A DNA stretch of 64,000 bases from Alphaproteobacteria bacterium (GTDB lineage: Bacteria; Pseudomonadota; Alphaproteobacteria; Rhodobacterales; Rhodobacteraceae), in assembly GCA_030425145.1 (NCBI GenBank), contig JAUHVK010000014.1, positions 51,852-115,851 on the forward strand. The letters run 5' to 3'. The position numbers and the translations under genes were made by a program. The notes under the pieces were generated by a model. It was not told the origin of the DNA. It saw only the letters and a list, made by a program, of their open reading frames with translations, and ran no database searches. Of the stretch, positions 28,126-37,928 are shown in pieces; the first letter of the stretch is position 1; the number at the start of each line of letters is the position of its first letter.

Positions 28126-30561
28126 ATGGCCATCAAGAAAAGCGACATTTACCGCTCCTTGTGGGAGAGCTGCGACCAGCTTCGGGGCGGCATGGATGCC
28201 TCGCTCTACAAGGATTACATCCTCACGCTGCTGTTCGTGAAATACGTCTCGGACCGGGCCGGTCAGCCGGATGCGCTGATCGAGGTGCCATCGGGTTCCT
28301 CCTTCAACGACATGAAAGCCCTGCGCGGGTCAAAGAACATCGGCGAGGAGATGGACACCATCATCGCGAGGATCGCCGAGGAAAACGACCTGTCGGGCGT
28401 GATCGACCGGGCCTTTTTCAACGACCCCGAGAAATTCGGGCGCGGTCAGAAGATGGTCAACACGCTGACCGCGCTGATCAACATCTTCAGCCGTGAGGAG
28501 CTGAATTTCTCAAAGAACCGCGCCGACGGCGACGACATCCTTGGCGATGCTTACGAATACCTGATGCGGAACTTCGCGACCGAGGCGGGTAAGTCGAAGG
28601 GCCAGTTCTATACCCCGGCCGAGGTCTCGCGTGTCGTGGCGGCCGTGGCAGGCGTGGACCGGGCCACCAGTCCACGTCAGACAGTCTATGACCCGACCTG
28701 CGGCTCGGGCTCGCTGCTCCTCAAGGCCGCCGAAACCGCCCGCGTGCCCATCACCATCTTCGGGCAAGAGATGGACATCGCCACCCGGGGTCTCGCCCGC
28801 ATGAACATGATCATGCACAACCGCGAGACCGCCGAAATCGCCCAGGGCGACGTGATCGCCGAGCCGCATTTCCTGACCGATGCACACACCCTCCAGACCT
28901 TCGATTTTGTGGTCGCCAACCCGCCCTTCTCGGCCAAGGCCTGGGCCTCGGGCCTAACCGAGGAAACAAAATATGACCGCTTCGTGGATGGCGACCCACC
29001 CGCGAAAAACGGGGATTTCGCGTTCCTTCTGCACATCCTCGCCTCGATGAAGGCCACCGGGTCCGGCGCGGTGATCCTGCCGCACGGCGTCCTGTTCCGG
29101 GGGAATGCCGAGTCCCGCTTGCGCGAAAATATCCTGAAACGTGGGCTTATCAAGGGGATCATCGGCCTGCCGGCTAACCTGTTCTACGGCACTGGTATTC
29201 CTGCCTCGATCATCGTTCTCGACAAATCCGAAGCACAGGCGGACCGGCCCGTATTCATGATCGATGCCTCCAAGGGGTTCATCAAGGACGGGAACAAGAA
29301 CCGCCTGCGCGCGCGTGACATCCACAAGATCATCGACGCCTTCACCCGCGCACAGGAAATCCCCGGCTATTCCCGGCTGGTCCCTTATACCGAGATCACC
29401 CGCAACGATTTCAACTTGAACATCCCCCGCTACATTGACGGCTCCGACCCTGAGGATCTGCAGGACATCACCGCCCACCTGCATGGCGGCGTGCCAGAGC
29501 GGGACATTGATGCGCTGGATGATTTCTGGGCCGTCATGCCGACTCTACGCGCCACGCTCTTCGGGCCGAACCCGCGGCCCGGGTATGCCGATCCGCTGGT
29601 TGCCCCCGATCAGGTGCGCAGCACCATCCGGAACCACCCGGATTTCGCCGCCTTTCGCGCGCAGATCACGAAAATCCTGAATGGCTGGATCGCCGCGAAT
29701 ACGCCAGCGCTGTCGGGTATCCAGCCGGGTGATCACCCCCGCGACCTGATCCACACGATCGCCGAGGATATGTTGACCCGGTTCGAACCGGCCCCGCTGG
29801 TGGATAAATACGAGGCCTATCAGCGCCTCATGTCCTACTGGTCGGATACCATGCAGGACGATGTGTTCATCATCTCGGGCGGCGGCTGGCTGGCCGCGCG
29901 GGATCTTCGCGAGGCCCGCAAGGAGGTCAAGGACGGTAAGACAAAGTGGGTGGAAGATGGCGACCTGACCTTGAACAAGATCCGGCTCGTAGCCGATGTG
30001 ATCCCCCCTGCGCTTATCGTCGACCGCTTCTTTCCAGACCTCAAGGAGGCGCTGGACACCGCCACCGCCAAGGCCGAGGAACTGGGCCGGGAGATCGAGG
30101 AACTGGCCGAGGAACATGGGGCCGAGGGCGGGCTGCTGGCCGACGCGCTGACGGATACCGGCAAGCTGACCGCTGCATCAGTGAAGGCGCGCGGGAAATC
30201 CGGTGAGGCGGATGCCGAGGAACGGCCCCTGTTGAAACAGGCGGCCAAGCTGCTCGCGGCCGAGGCCGCGGCGAAGAAAGCCGCGAAAGAGGCCGAGGCG
30301 GAATTGACCGAGGCGGTACTCAAGACATACCCGGAACTAACCGGGGACGACATCCGCGACCTTGTGGTCCACGATAAGTGGCTGGCCGATATCACGGCGG
30401 CCATCGGGGCCGAGGTCGAGGCCCGGACGGAAACCCTGACCGCCCGCGTGCGGGTGCTGACCGAACGCTACGGCCAGACCTTGCCGCAGATCATGGAGGA
30501 TCTGGCCGAGTTGGAGGCGCGGGTGGCCGGGCATGTCGCAGCGATGGGGGTGGCCGTATGA
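28126..30561 (+). CDS. hsdM: Type I restriction-modification methyltransferase subunit
   Basis: The 811-residue N6-adenine methyltransferase has an N-terminal HsdM helical region (SDIYRSLWESCDQLRGGMD). The SAM site is YDPTCGSGSLLLKAAE near residue 190 and the catalytic motif is FDFVVANPPFSA near 265. It is longer than typical because of a C-terminal coiled-coil extension rich in glutamate, alanine and lysine (about residues 640-740). It methylates the host recognition site with HsdS and protects it from HsdR. The stop overlaps the hsdS start (ATGA). Confidence 0.95.
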   Translation: MAIKKSDIYRSLWESCDQLRGGMDASLYKDYILTLLFVKYVSDRAGQPDALIEVPSGSSFNDMKALRGSKNIGEEMDTIIARIAEENDLSGVIDRAFFNDPEKFGRGQKMVNTLTALINIFSREELNFSKNRADGDDILGDAYEYLMRNFATEAGKSKGQFYTPAEVSRVVAAVAGVDRATSPRQTVYDPTCGSGSLLLKAAETARVPITIFGQEMDIATRGLARMNMIMHNRETAEIAQGDVIAEPHFLTDAHTLQTFDFVVANPPFSAKAWASGLTEETKYDRFVDGDPPAKNGDFAFLLHILASMKATGSGAVILPHGVLFRGNAESRLRENILKRGLIKGIIGLPANLFYGTGIPASIIVLDKSEAQADRPVFMIDASKGFIKDGNKNRLRARDIHKIIDAFTRAQEIPGYSRLVPYTEITRNDFNLNIPRYIDGSDPEDLQDITAHLHGGVPERDIDALDDFWAVMPTLRATLFGPNPRPGYADPLVAPDQVRSTIRNHPDFAAFRAQITKILNGWIAANTPALSGIQPGDHPRDLIHTIAEDMLTRFEPAPLVDKYEAYQRLMSYWSDTMQDDVFIISGGGWLAARDLREARKEVKDGKTKWVEDGDLTLNKIRLVADVIPPALIVDRFFPDLKEALDTATAKAEELGREIEELAEEHGAEGGLLADALTDTGKLTAASVKARGKSGEADAEERPLLKQAAKLLAAEAAAKKAAKEAEAELTEAVLKTYPELTGDDIRDLVVHDKWLADITAAIGAEVEARTETLTARVRVLTERYGQTLPQIMEDLAELEARVAGHVAAMGVAV

Positions 30562-31605
30562 ATGACGTAATACCCGATGACTGGGAACTCGTTAATCTCG
30601 GAACTCTCGGGAGTTTCGCCAAAGGCGCGGGCATTCGCAAAGATGAAGCCCTGAGTGGTGAAATTCCAGCGGTTCGATACGGCGAATTATATACTGACCA
30701 CCCCGAAATTTTGCGGGCGCACCGATCTTTCATTTCTCTAGAAATTAGTAAATCCGCTCGCCAGATTAAATGTGGAGATATCCTTTTTGCCGGGTCAGGG
30801 GAAACGAAAGAGGAAATAGGTAAATGCACCGGTTTCTTGGGGGACTATGAGGCATTTGCCGGAGGCGATATTATCGTTTTCCGCCCTAATGGACCGGACC
30901 CACGTTTTCTCGCCTACATGCTCAACTCTGCCTCTATTGCAAAACAAAAGGCTCAGCGGGCACAAGGCGATGCAGTCGTACATATTTACCCTGACGCTCT
31001 CAGCAGGTTATCCCTTCCTCTTCCGCCCTTCCACGAACAACAGGCCATTGCCGCCGCGTTGTCGGATGCGGATGGGGTTGTCGCGGGGTTGGAGCGGGTG
31101 ATCGCGAAGAAGCGCCTGATCAAACAGGGGGCGATGCAAGACCTCCTCACCGCCCGCCGCCGCCTCCCGGGGTTCACGGGCGAGTGGGAGGTTAAGTTCT
31201 TCGGCCAGATTGCAAAGATCAGGAACGCCAAAGTTCAGACTTTCGGCAATCCCGTCGCCCAGAACTGCATCGAATTGGAGCAGGTAGAACATGAGACCGG
31301 GCGCATCCTATTTTGGGCGGACGCGACCACCCGGACGACAGTCAAATACGCATTCGAGATGGGCGATGTTCTCTTCGGGCGTCTGCGGCCCTATTTGCGC
31401 AAGTTCCATCGCGCAAACAAAGAAGGCGTATGTTCAACGGAAATCTGGCCGTTGATGAGCCAGGGGATTGATAGCGGTTTCCTCTATCAGGTTGTTCAAT
31501 CTGATGGCTTCATAGCTGCCGCTTGTGAGGCATACGGCACCCACATGCCACGCGCGGACTGGGGTAAAATCGCAACCTATCAGATTCAGGTTCCGGTTGA
31601 CTTAA

Positions 31606-32779
31606 GGAAAGTCTGAAAAACCTCGTGCTCTGAGCGGGTTGCGGTAGACTGAGCGGGACCTTGAAGGATGCCCGCCGATGCCCAAACAGCCCGCCTTTCC
31701 TGCGCTACGCCAGTCAATGAAGAAGAAACAGACGCGGCGTGAGAAGTTCCTCGCCGAGATGGAGGCAGTGGTGCCGTGGTTACGCCTTCTCGCACTTGTC
31801 GAGCCGCACTATCCGAAGGCTGGGCCGAAGGGCGGTCGGCCTCCGATGCCGATGGAGACGATGCTGCGGGTCTATTTCCTGCAAAGCTGGTACGCGCTGA
31901 GCGATCCGATGGCTGAGGAGATGCTCTACGATAGCGAGGCGATGCGGCGGTTTGCCGGGATCGAGCTTGGCGATGACCGCATTCCCGACGAAACGACGAT
32001 CCTCAACTTCCGGCACCTGCTGGAGAAGCATCAGCTGACCGAGAAGCTGTTTGCCGAGGTGAACGCCTACCTTGCTGACAAGGGCATCACGCTGCGCTCG
32101 GGCACGTTGGTTGATGCGACGATTATCGATGCGCCGTCGTCGACGAAGAACAAGTCCAAGGCCCGTGACCCCGAGATGTCGTCAACAAAAAAGGGCAATG
32201 ACTGGTATTTCGGGATGAAAGCCCATGTGGGCGTGGATGCTGACAGCGGCATCGTCCACAGCCTGGAGACGACCACAGCCAAGACCCATGACAGCCAGGT
32301 TTGGGACGAGCTTCTGCACGGCAAGGAAACATCCGTCTGGGCAGACAAGGGGTATGTCCACGCCGGTCGGGAGGCCGCCTTCACGAAAGACGGCGACGCC
32401 TTCTGGGGTGTGATGCGCAAGGCCCCCAAGGGCGGTGAGCTGGATGAGCTAGACGAGCAGATCAACCGGATCATCGCGAAGGTGCGCGCCAAGGTTGAGC
32501 ATCCGTTCCGGATCCTCAAGCGCCAGTTCGGCCATGTCAAAGCCCGCTACCGGGGTCTGGCGAAGAACCGGGCGCATCTGTTTACGCTGTTTGCCCTCGG
32601 CAACCTGTTCCTGATGCGCAGGAGGCTCGCGGCATGAGGCGGAGTCCGTCCAAAATCGGCCAAACCGCCGCTCAGGCGGCCAATACGGGGCGAAAATCGC
32701 TGGAAATGACGCCTCAACCGCCCCAAACTGCCCTCAAGCGGCAACATCGGCGCAGCCGAAGACGTTGTTCAGACGTTCC
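31606..32779 (+). mobile_element. IS5-family insertion sequence (1174 bp)
   Basis: The terminal inverted repeats are about 19 bp: GGAAAGTCTGAAAAACCTC at the left end and, read inward, GGAACGTCTGAACAACGTC at the right, three mismatches. TTAA is duplicated on both sides (31602-31605 and 32780-32783), the 4-bp target typical of the IS5 group. It carries one transposase gene. The short non-coding stretch after the gene holds A- and G-rich sequence without further genes. Confidence 0.93.
31678..32637 (+). CDS. IS5-family transposase
   Basis: The 319-residue DDE transposase has an N-terminal IS5 region (GGRPPMPMETMLRVYFLQSWYALSDP) and catalytic residues in TLVDATIIDAPSSTKN, ETTTAKTHDSQVW and the glutamate in RAKVEHPFRILKRQFG. 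The frame is intact and full-length for the IS5 group, so the element may still move. Confidence 0.95.
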   Translation: MPKQPAFPALRQSMKKKQTRREKFLAEMEAVVPWLRLLALVEPHYPKAGPKGGRPPMPMETMLRVYFLQSWYALSDPMAEEMLYDSEAMRRFAGIELGDDRIPDETTILNFRHLLEKHQLTEKLFAEVNAYLADKGITLRSGTLVDATIIDAPSSTKNKSKARDPEMSSTKKGNDWYFGMKAHVGVDADSGIVHSLETTTAKTHDSQVWDELLHGKETSVWADKGYVHAGREAAFTKDGDAFWGVMRKAPKGGELDELDEQINRIIAKVRAKVEHPFRILKRQFGHVKARYRGLAKNRAHLFTLFALGNLFLMRRRLAA

Positions 32780-32956
32780 TTAAAGGAACAGGAAGCCATC
32801 GGCGATGTTCTGGCTGACATGGAAACCGAAATCCAGAGCCTCGAGTCTCGCCTGACAAAGGCGCGGGCAGTCAAAGAGGGGATGATGCAAAACCTTTTGA
32901 CAGGGCGGGTCCGGCTCGTCTGATTAGTATGACATTACTTTAAGGGATATTCACAC

Positions 32957-35900
32957 ATGACCATCGGCCAGCCGGAGCGCGCGACGCAAAACCGCATGAT
33001 CGCCCAGATGTGCGGCGACACCTCGGGTGCCCCGGGCGGCCTCGGTTGGCGGTATCTGGGCGACTGGCACCAGCGTCCCGGCAACGCAAATATCGAACCG
33101 GACCTGCTCCGCCCCTGGCTAACCGCGCGCGGGTATGACCCGGAGGTCATCACGAAGGCGATCGCCGAGTTGCAGCGCGCGGCCCGGATGGACGGTCTGA
33201 AGCTCTTCGAAGCGAACCGGGTCACATTCGACATGCTGCGCTACGGCGTTCAGGTCACCCCTGGCCCCGGCGAGGCCCCGGTCACCGTGCGCTTTATCGA
33301 CTGGGATAATCCGGCTTCCAACGATCTGGGCGTGGCCGTAGAGGTGGCGATCACCGCGAAGAACCCGAAGGCCTACAACAAACGTCCCGATCTTGTCCTG
33401 TATGTAAACGGCATCGCCCTGGGCGTGGTGGAGTTGAAGAAATCCACTGTCGAGGTCGGCGAGGGTATCCGCCAGACGCTGGACAACCAACGGGCCGAAT
33501 TCATCCGGCATTTCTTCACAACCGTCCAGATCACCTTTGCAGGCAACGACATGCAGGGCCTGCGCTACGCCGCGATCCAGACCCCGCAGCCCTACTGGCT
33601 GGCGTGGAAGGAAGACAGCGAGATCATCATGCCGCTGGAACGGGACGTGTCGCAGATGCTGACCCCGGACCGGTTCCTGGAGCTGATCAACGATTTCATC
33701 CTGTTTGACGCCGGGATCAAGAAGGTCACGCGCCCGAACCAGTATTTCGCCGTGAAGGCCGCACAGGAGGCCGTTCGGGCCCGCAAGTCGGGGATCATCT
33801 GGCAGACCCAGGGGTCCGGGAAAAGCCTGATCATGGTGATGCTGGCCCGCTGGATCCGCGAGACTCTGCCCGATGCCCGTATTCTGGTGGTGACGGACCG
33901 GAAGGAGTTGGACGAGCAGATCGAAACCGTCTTCGGCAACACCGGCGACAAGGTCCGCCGCGCGAAATCCGGTGCCGACCTGCTAGCGGCACTGGCCGAC
34001 CCGAAAGAGCGGGTGGTCTCCTCCCTCGTACATAAGTTCGGGCGGCGCGAAGAGGATGAACTGGGGGAGATGATCGCCAACATACAGCGCGGTCAGATCG
34101 GCGCGCCGGTCGGCTCGTTCTTCGTGTTTATCGACGAGGCGCACCGGACCCAGTCGGGCAAGCTGGCCCGGGCCATGCGGATGATCCTTCCGGATGCGGT
34201 GTTCTACGGTTTTACTGGAACGCCCCTGCTCAAGTCGGACAAGCAGACGTCTCTTGAGGTATTCGGCCCCTATATCGGTACGCCTTATCGTTTCAACGAG
34301 GCGGTCGAGGACGGGGTGGTTCTGGACCTGCGTTATGAGGCGCGCGATATCGACCAGCGCGTAGCGTCGCCCGCGAAGATTGACGAGTGGTTCGAGGCTA
34401 AGACAAAGGGGCTGACCCCTGTCGCCAAGGCGACCCTGAAACAGCGCTGGGGTACGCTGCAGCGGGTCCTGTCCTCGAAGGACCGGCTGGAACAGATCGC
34501 CAGCGACATCATCATGGACATGGAGCTTAAGCCGCGCCTGAAGTCTGGCCGCGGCAACGCCATGCTGGTCGCGGGCTCGATCCCGGAGGCCTGTCGGTTG
34601 TTCGAGATATTCCGGAACTCCGGCTCGGACCTCGCTGGGAAATGCGCGATCGTCACTTCCTATACCCGGAACGCTTCGGAACTGACCGGCGAAGAGGCCG
34701 GGATGGGCGAGACGGAAAAACAATACGTATATCGTGTCTATGACCGGCTGATGACGGACCTTGCGACAGACGAGGAGGCCTACGAGACCGAGGCCCTGCG
34801 GAAGTTCCGTAAGGAACCGGCCCGGATGAAGCTGCTGATCGTGGTCAGCCGCCTTCTTACCGGCTTTGATGCCCCCACGGCGACATACATCTATATCGAC
34901 AAACAGATGCGCGATCATGGGCTGTTCCAGGCGATCTGCCGGGTGAACCGGCTGGATGGGGACGACAAAGATTTCGGGTATGTGATCGACTACAAGGACC
35001 TGTTCAAGAACATCGAGACAGCGGTCGATGATTACACCTCAGGCGCGTTCGACGCGTTCGATGCCGGCGATGTGGACGGGTTGATTTCTTCGCGGGCCGA
35101 GAAGGCTGGCGTCGATCTGACCACAGCGCGCGACGCATGGTTCGGCCTGCTGGACCCGGTTGAACAGCCGAAAGGGGATGCCGAGGTCCTCGCATATTTT
35201 TCAAGCCCGGGCGGCTGGGAGGTTGATCCTGAGGCGGATGAGAAAGCCCGCCGCCGCCAGGCGCTCTATAAGCTGGCTGGAGCCTATGCCCGGGCCTTTG
35301 CTTCGGTTGCGGAAGACCCGGCGGCATCCGGGGTGAACGACCTTCAGATCGCCCAGTACCGGGGGGAAGTTGATCGCGCGCTTGCGCTCCGGGACGCTGT
35401 GCGCCTTCACAGTGAAGACGGGGTCGACATGAAACAATTCGAGCCCGCCATGCGGCATCTGATCGACACCTATATAAAGGCGGACGGGTCCGACGTGATC
35501 TCGCATCTCGACGATATCAGCCTGATCGACCTGGTCGCCAGCAAGGGGGCGTCCGTAGAGGAAGAGCTACCCCCCTCCTTGAAGGCGAAGCGGGAGAACG
35601 TCGCCGAGGCGATCGAGAACAACGTCCGCAAGCTCATCATCGATGAAACGCCGGTGAACCCGAAATTCTATGAACGCATGTCAGAACTGTTGACGGACCT
35701 CGTCAAAAAACGGAAGGACGACGCGCTCGCCTACGCGGAATATCTGGAAAGGATCGCGGACCTGGTCCGGTCGGTCAAAGCTGGTCACGGCAGTGATTAT
35801 CCGCCGTGCATGGACACGGCGGGGCGCAAAGCCTTGTACGACAACCTCGGACAGGACGAAGCGCGGACACAATCGGTCGACCAGGCGATCCGTGAAACAG

Positions 35901-36028
35901 CCCAGACCGGGTGGCGTGGAAACAAGATGAAAGAGCGGATGCTCCGGCGCAAGCTGTCGGAGGTTCTTGAAGACGAAGAAGCCGTCGAACAGATTATCGA
36001 GATTATCCGGTCCCATCATGAATACTGA
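32957..36028 (+). CDS. hsdR: Type I restriction endonuclease subunit R
   Basis: The 1023-residue subunit has an N-terminal PD-(D/E)XK nuclease region ending in RPDLVLYVNGIALGVVELKKS near residue 155. The SF2 translocase has Walker A WQTQGSGKSLIMVMLA near 285, DEAH box FVFIDEAHRTQ near 395 and a motif VI region FQAICRVNRLD near 660. AAGGGA precedes the ATG by nine bases. It cleaves unmodified DNA after translocation and depends on HsdM and HsdS. With hsdS disrupted, specific activity may be lost. Confidence 0.95.
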   Translation: MTIGQPERATQNRMIAQMCGDTSGAPGGLGWRYLGDWHQRPGNANIEPDLLRPWLTARGYDPEVITKAIAELQRAARMDGLKLFEANRVTFDMLRYGVQVTPGPGEAPVTVRFIDWDNPASNDLGVAVEVAITAKNPKAYNKRPDLVLYVNGIALGVVELKKSTVEVGEGIRQTLDNQRAEFIRHFFTTVQITFAGNDMQGLRYAAIQTPQPYWLAWKEDSEIIMPLERDVSQMLTPDRFLELINDFILFDAGIKKVTRPNQYFAVKAAQEAVRARKSGIIWQTQGSGKSLIMVMLARWIRETLPDARILVVTDRKELDEQIETVFGNTGDKVRRAKSGADLLAALADPKERVVSSLVHKFGRREEDELGEMIANIQRGQIGAPVGSFFVFIDEAHRTQSGKLARAMRMILPDAVFYGFTGTPLLKSDKQTSLEVFGPYIGTPYRFNEAVEDGVVLDLRYEARDIDQRVASPAKIDEWFEAKTKGLTPVAKATLKQRWGTLQRVLSSKDRLEQIASDIIMDMELKPRLKSGRGNAMLVAGSIPEACRLFEIFRNSGSDLAGKCAIVTSYTRNASELTGEEAGMGETEKQYVYRVYDRLMTDLATDEEAYETEALRKFRKEPARMKLLIVVSRLLTGFDAPTATYIYIDKQMRDHGLFQAICRVNRLDGDDKDFGYVIDYKDLFKNIETAVDDYTSGAFDAFDAGDVDGLISSRAEKAGVDLTTARDAWFGLLDPVEQPKGDAEVLAYFSSPGGWEVDPEADEKARRRQALYKLAGAYARAFASVAEDPAASGVNDLQIAQYRGEVDRALALRDAVRLHSEDGVDMKQFEPAMRHLIDTYIKADGSDVISHLDDISLIDLVASKGASVEEELPPSLKAKRENVAEAIENNVRKLIIDETPVNPKFYERMSELLTDLVKKRKDDALAYAEYLERIADLVRSVKAGHGSDYPPCMDTAGRKALYDNLGQDEARTQSVDQAIRETAQTGWRGNKMKERMLRRKLSEVLEDEEAVEQIIEIIRSHHEY

Positions 36029-36770
36029 GCAGATCGAGGTCGCGGGTCTGTCGGTTGAACTGGTCCGGAAGCCGATCAAGAACCTGCATATCGGCGTCTA
36101 TCCTCCCGCCGGACGGGTCCGGGTCGCGGCCCCTCCGGCGATCAGCGAAGACGCGATCCGGGTGGCGATTGTCACTCGGCTGGGCTGGATAAAGAACAAG
36201 CAGCGTCAGTTCGCAGACCAGGCTCGGGAACCGGAGCGGCTCTACGTATCGGGCGAGACACATTACTATTTCGGGCGTCCGTTGCGACTGGGTGTCAGGC
36301 AGGCTCAGGTCCGTGCCGGGCAGATCAGTGTCGACAGCGCCGACCGGATCACCATGGTGGTCCCCCATGACGCCAGCCGGTCAGATAAAGCTCGGTGGAT
36401 GTCCGCATGGTATCGTAGAGAACTCCGGGACAAAGCCGCTCCCAGGGTTTCAAAATGGGCCGACCGTCTTAGCGTGGCGGAACCCGCGTGGGGCATCCGC
36501 GCGATGCACACGAAATGGGGATCGTGCAATTCGGATACTCGGCGCCTCTGGATCAACCTTGATCTGGTCAAAAAGCCGCTGGTCTGCCTCGATTACGTGA
36601 TCCTCCATGAAATGGCGCATTTCGTGTCGCGAAGGCATGACGACGTTTTCGTGGCCGTGCTCGACCGACATATGCCGGGCTGGCGGCAAATCCGCGCTGA
36701 CTTGAACAAGCTTCCCCTGAGCGCGCCGGTTGGTTCGCAACTGACGCGTGATCGTGGTTCAGAAATTTAA
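36018..36770 (+). CDS. YgjP/SprT-like zinc metallopeptidase (DUF45)
   Basis: The 250-residue protein has the WGSC motif (MHTKWGSCNSDTRRLWINL) and the zinc site VILHEMAHFVSRRHDDVF (HEMAH plus downstream H) of the M48/YgjP family. Such genes recur immediately after type I hsdR genes. Its ATG overlaps the end of hsdR by 11 bases, so it is co-translated with the restriction system. Its cellular target is unknown; a role in the restriction locus is inferred from context. Confidence 0.85.
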   Translation: MNTEQIEVAGLSVELVRKPIKNLHIGVYPPAGRVRVAAPPAISEDAIRVAIVTRLGWIKNKQRQFADQAREPERLYVSGETHYYFGRPLRLGVRQAQVRAGQISVDSADRITMVVPHDASRSDKARWMSAWYRRELRDKAAPRVSKWADRLSVAEPAWGIRAMHTKWGSCNSDTRRLWINLDLVKKPLVCLDYVILHEMAHFVSRRHDDVFVAVLDRHMPGWRQIRADLNKLPLSAPVGSQLTRDRGSEI

Positions 36771-37257
36771 GGGTGACCCGATGCGACCGGTGCGCCTTAC
36801 AGACTGGAGGCCCCCGACCTTGTGGACGCATCCATCGCGCATAAAATGTGGTGAATACAGCGAACGGCCCCACGCTCAGGCATGCCCGATCTGATAGGGT
36901 CCCCGGCTGTTCGGTGGGAGGCGCGAACCTTATGGTTTTCCCTGGTACGACCACGGGTATTCCGGACCGGACCCATCCGACGCTCTTCACCCACTTCAGG
37001 GATATCGGATCAGCCATCCGATCAAGGGGCTCGTCTGCCGCTGCCAGCACCATGTTTACGACATCCATGGCCCGGATATCATCGAGCAAGCCCGATCCAC
37101 TCGACTCTTGCTTGAGATCCACGTCGTTCGTATGCCTCCCCACCCGCTCGCCGAGCCAGTCGGCAACCTTGATGTCGGCGAACAGGTTACAATCCTCCTG
37201 TCGACCCTCCTGTGTCAGGGAGCCCGGAAGAGATGTTTTGGTACTGCCAGTGGTCAT
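36568..37257 (-). CDS. Possible protein of unknown function, overlapping the metallopeptidase
   Basis: An open frame of 229 residues starts with GGAGA six bases before its ATG at 37257. The first 130 or so residues (FADIKVADWLGERVGRHTND onward) look like a real protein. The last 85 are arginine- and proline-rich and antisense to the metallopeptidase gene, so the 3' end has probably lost its own stop by rearrangement. It was not recognised. Confidence 0.35.
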   Translation of the reverse strand: MTTGSTKTSLPGSLTQEGRQEDCNLFADIKVADWLGERVGRHTNDVDLKQESSGSGLLDDIRAMDVVNMVLAAADEPLDRMADPISLKWVKSVGWVRSGIPVVVPGKTIRFAPPTEQPGTLSDRACLSVGPFAVFTTFYARWMRPQGRGPPVCKAHRSHRVTLKFLNHDHASVANQPARSGEACSSQRGFAASPAYVGRARPRKRRHAFATRNAPFHGGSRNRGRPAAF

Positions 37258-37354
37258 CGCGTTCTCCGTTTCTTCTACGAAGATCGCCGGAACCCATGAA
37301 AAACCGAAGGGTCAAGTCGGGAGACCGTGCTTCCTGGTGGGGCGGTCCCTTTTG

Positions 37355-37404
37355 CTCGTACGCGCGTGCGCGCATACGAGAACCTATAGGGTTTGGGCCC
37401 AAAC
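37355..37404. other. Palindrome pair, candidate oriT of element A
   Basis: A near-perfect 26-bp palindrome (CTCGTACGCGCG and its inverse, one mismatch) at 37355-37380 is followed at 37391-37404 by a perfect 14-bp one, GTTTGGGCCCAAAC. Both lie in the 330-bp non-coding stretch upstream of the mobilization genes, the usual place for an origin of transfer. The nic site cannot be assigned by sequence alone. Confidence 0.5.
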
Positions 37405-37589
37405 TCTCTATGAACGACCGTCCATGCAGAAACGCATCCGGATTTTTTTATGGGGACAAACCCCCTATTTACCGTCCCTTCGACTTCGGATCGGAGCACC
37501 TTCGGCATATACTAGACAATGACGAGAGCAGCCCGTGGTTGATGGTTTTGACCCGGCGTCTCAGCACTTAATGGAAGGGACCGGTAAGG

Positions 37590-37928
37590 GTGACGATCGA
37601 ACTGACACCACTCAGCGGGCGCGGCGGAAAACGCGAAATAAAATTTCGAGTCCATGACGAAGAATTCCCCGGGATGGAGCGCAAAGCGCATCAACATGGA
37701 TTTCGCAGTGTGAACGCCCTCGCGGCTCACGCGCTTCGTCAATATGGAACGCATGGCATCAGTATGGTGGCCGCTCAAATGGGCGAAGCTGCGGAAGTCC
37801 TGCATGACATCCGCGCGGCAGCGCACGCAGAAAACTCACCGATCTCCCCTGATCAAGTGAAGGTCATGGTTCGGACCTGGGAAGGTCTGTGCGACAGGCT
37901 GATCGCGGAATTGAGGAAAAAAAGGTAA
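37590..37928 (+). CDS. Relaxosome accessory protein (MobC-like), putative
   Basis: The 112-residue basic protein has an N-terminal strand (REIKFRVHDEEFPGMERKAHQHGFRSVNALAAHALRQYG) that looks like a ribbon-helix-helix DNA-binding unit, followed by a helical half. Its stop overlaps the relaxase ATG (TAATG). Position and layout fit a MobC-type relaxosome protein. This is an inference from context more than strong similarity. Confidence 0.6.
   Translation: MTIELTPLSGRGGKREIKFRVHDEEFPGMERKAHQHGFRSVNALAAHALRQYGTHGISMVAAQMGEAAEVLHDIRAAAHAENSPISPDQVKVMVRTWEGLCDRLIAELRKKR

Larger units (their letters stand above)
30558..32923 (+). pseudogene. hsdS: Type I specificity subunit hsdS, split by an IS5-family insertion
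   Basis: The 5' part (30558-31605) encodes two target-recognition domains and the central conserved region (PLPPFHEQQAIAAALSDADG). The reading then enters the insertion and stops at 31614-31616. Removing 31606-32783 (the insertion plus one TTAA copy) restores one open frame of 395 residues. It resumes as LKEQEAIGDVLADM at 32784 and ends at 32923. That missing end is the C-terminal conserved helix repeat, which brings HsdM to the complex. The truncated product keeps both recognition domains, so partial activity cannot be excluded. Confidence 0.93.
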
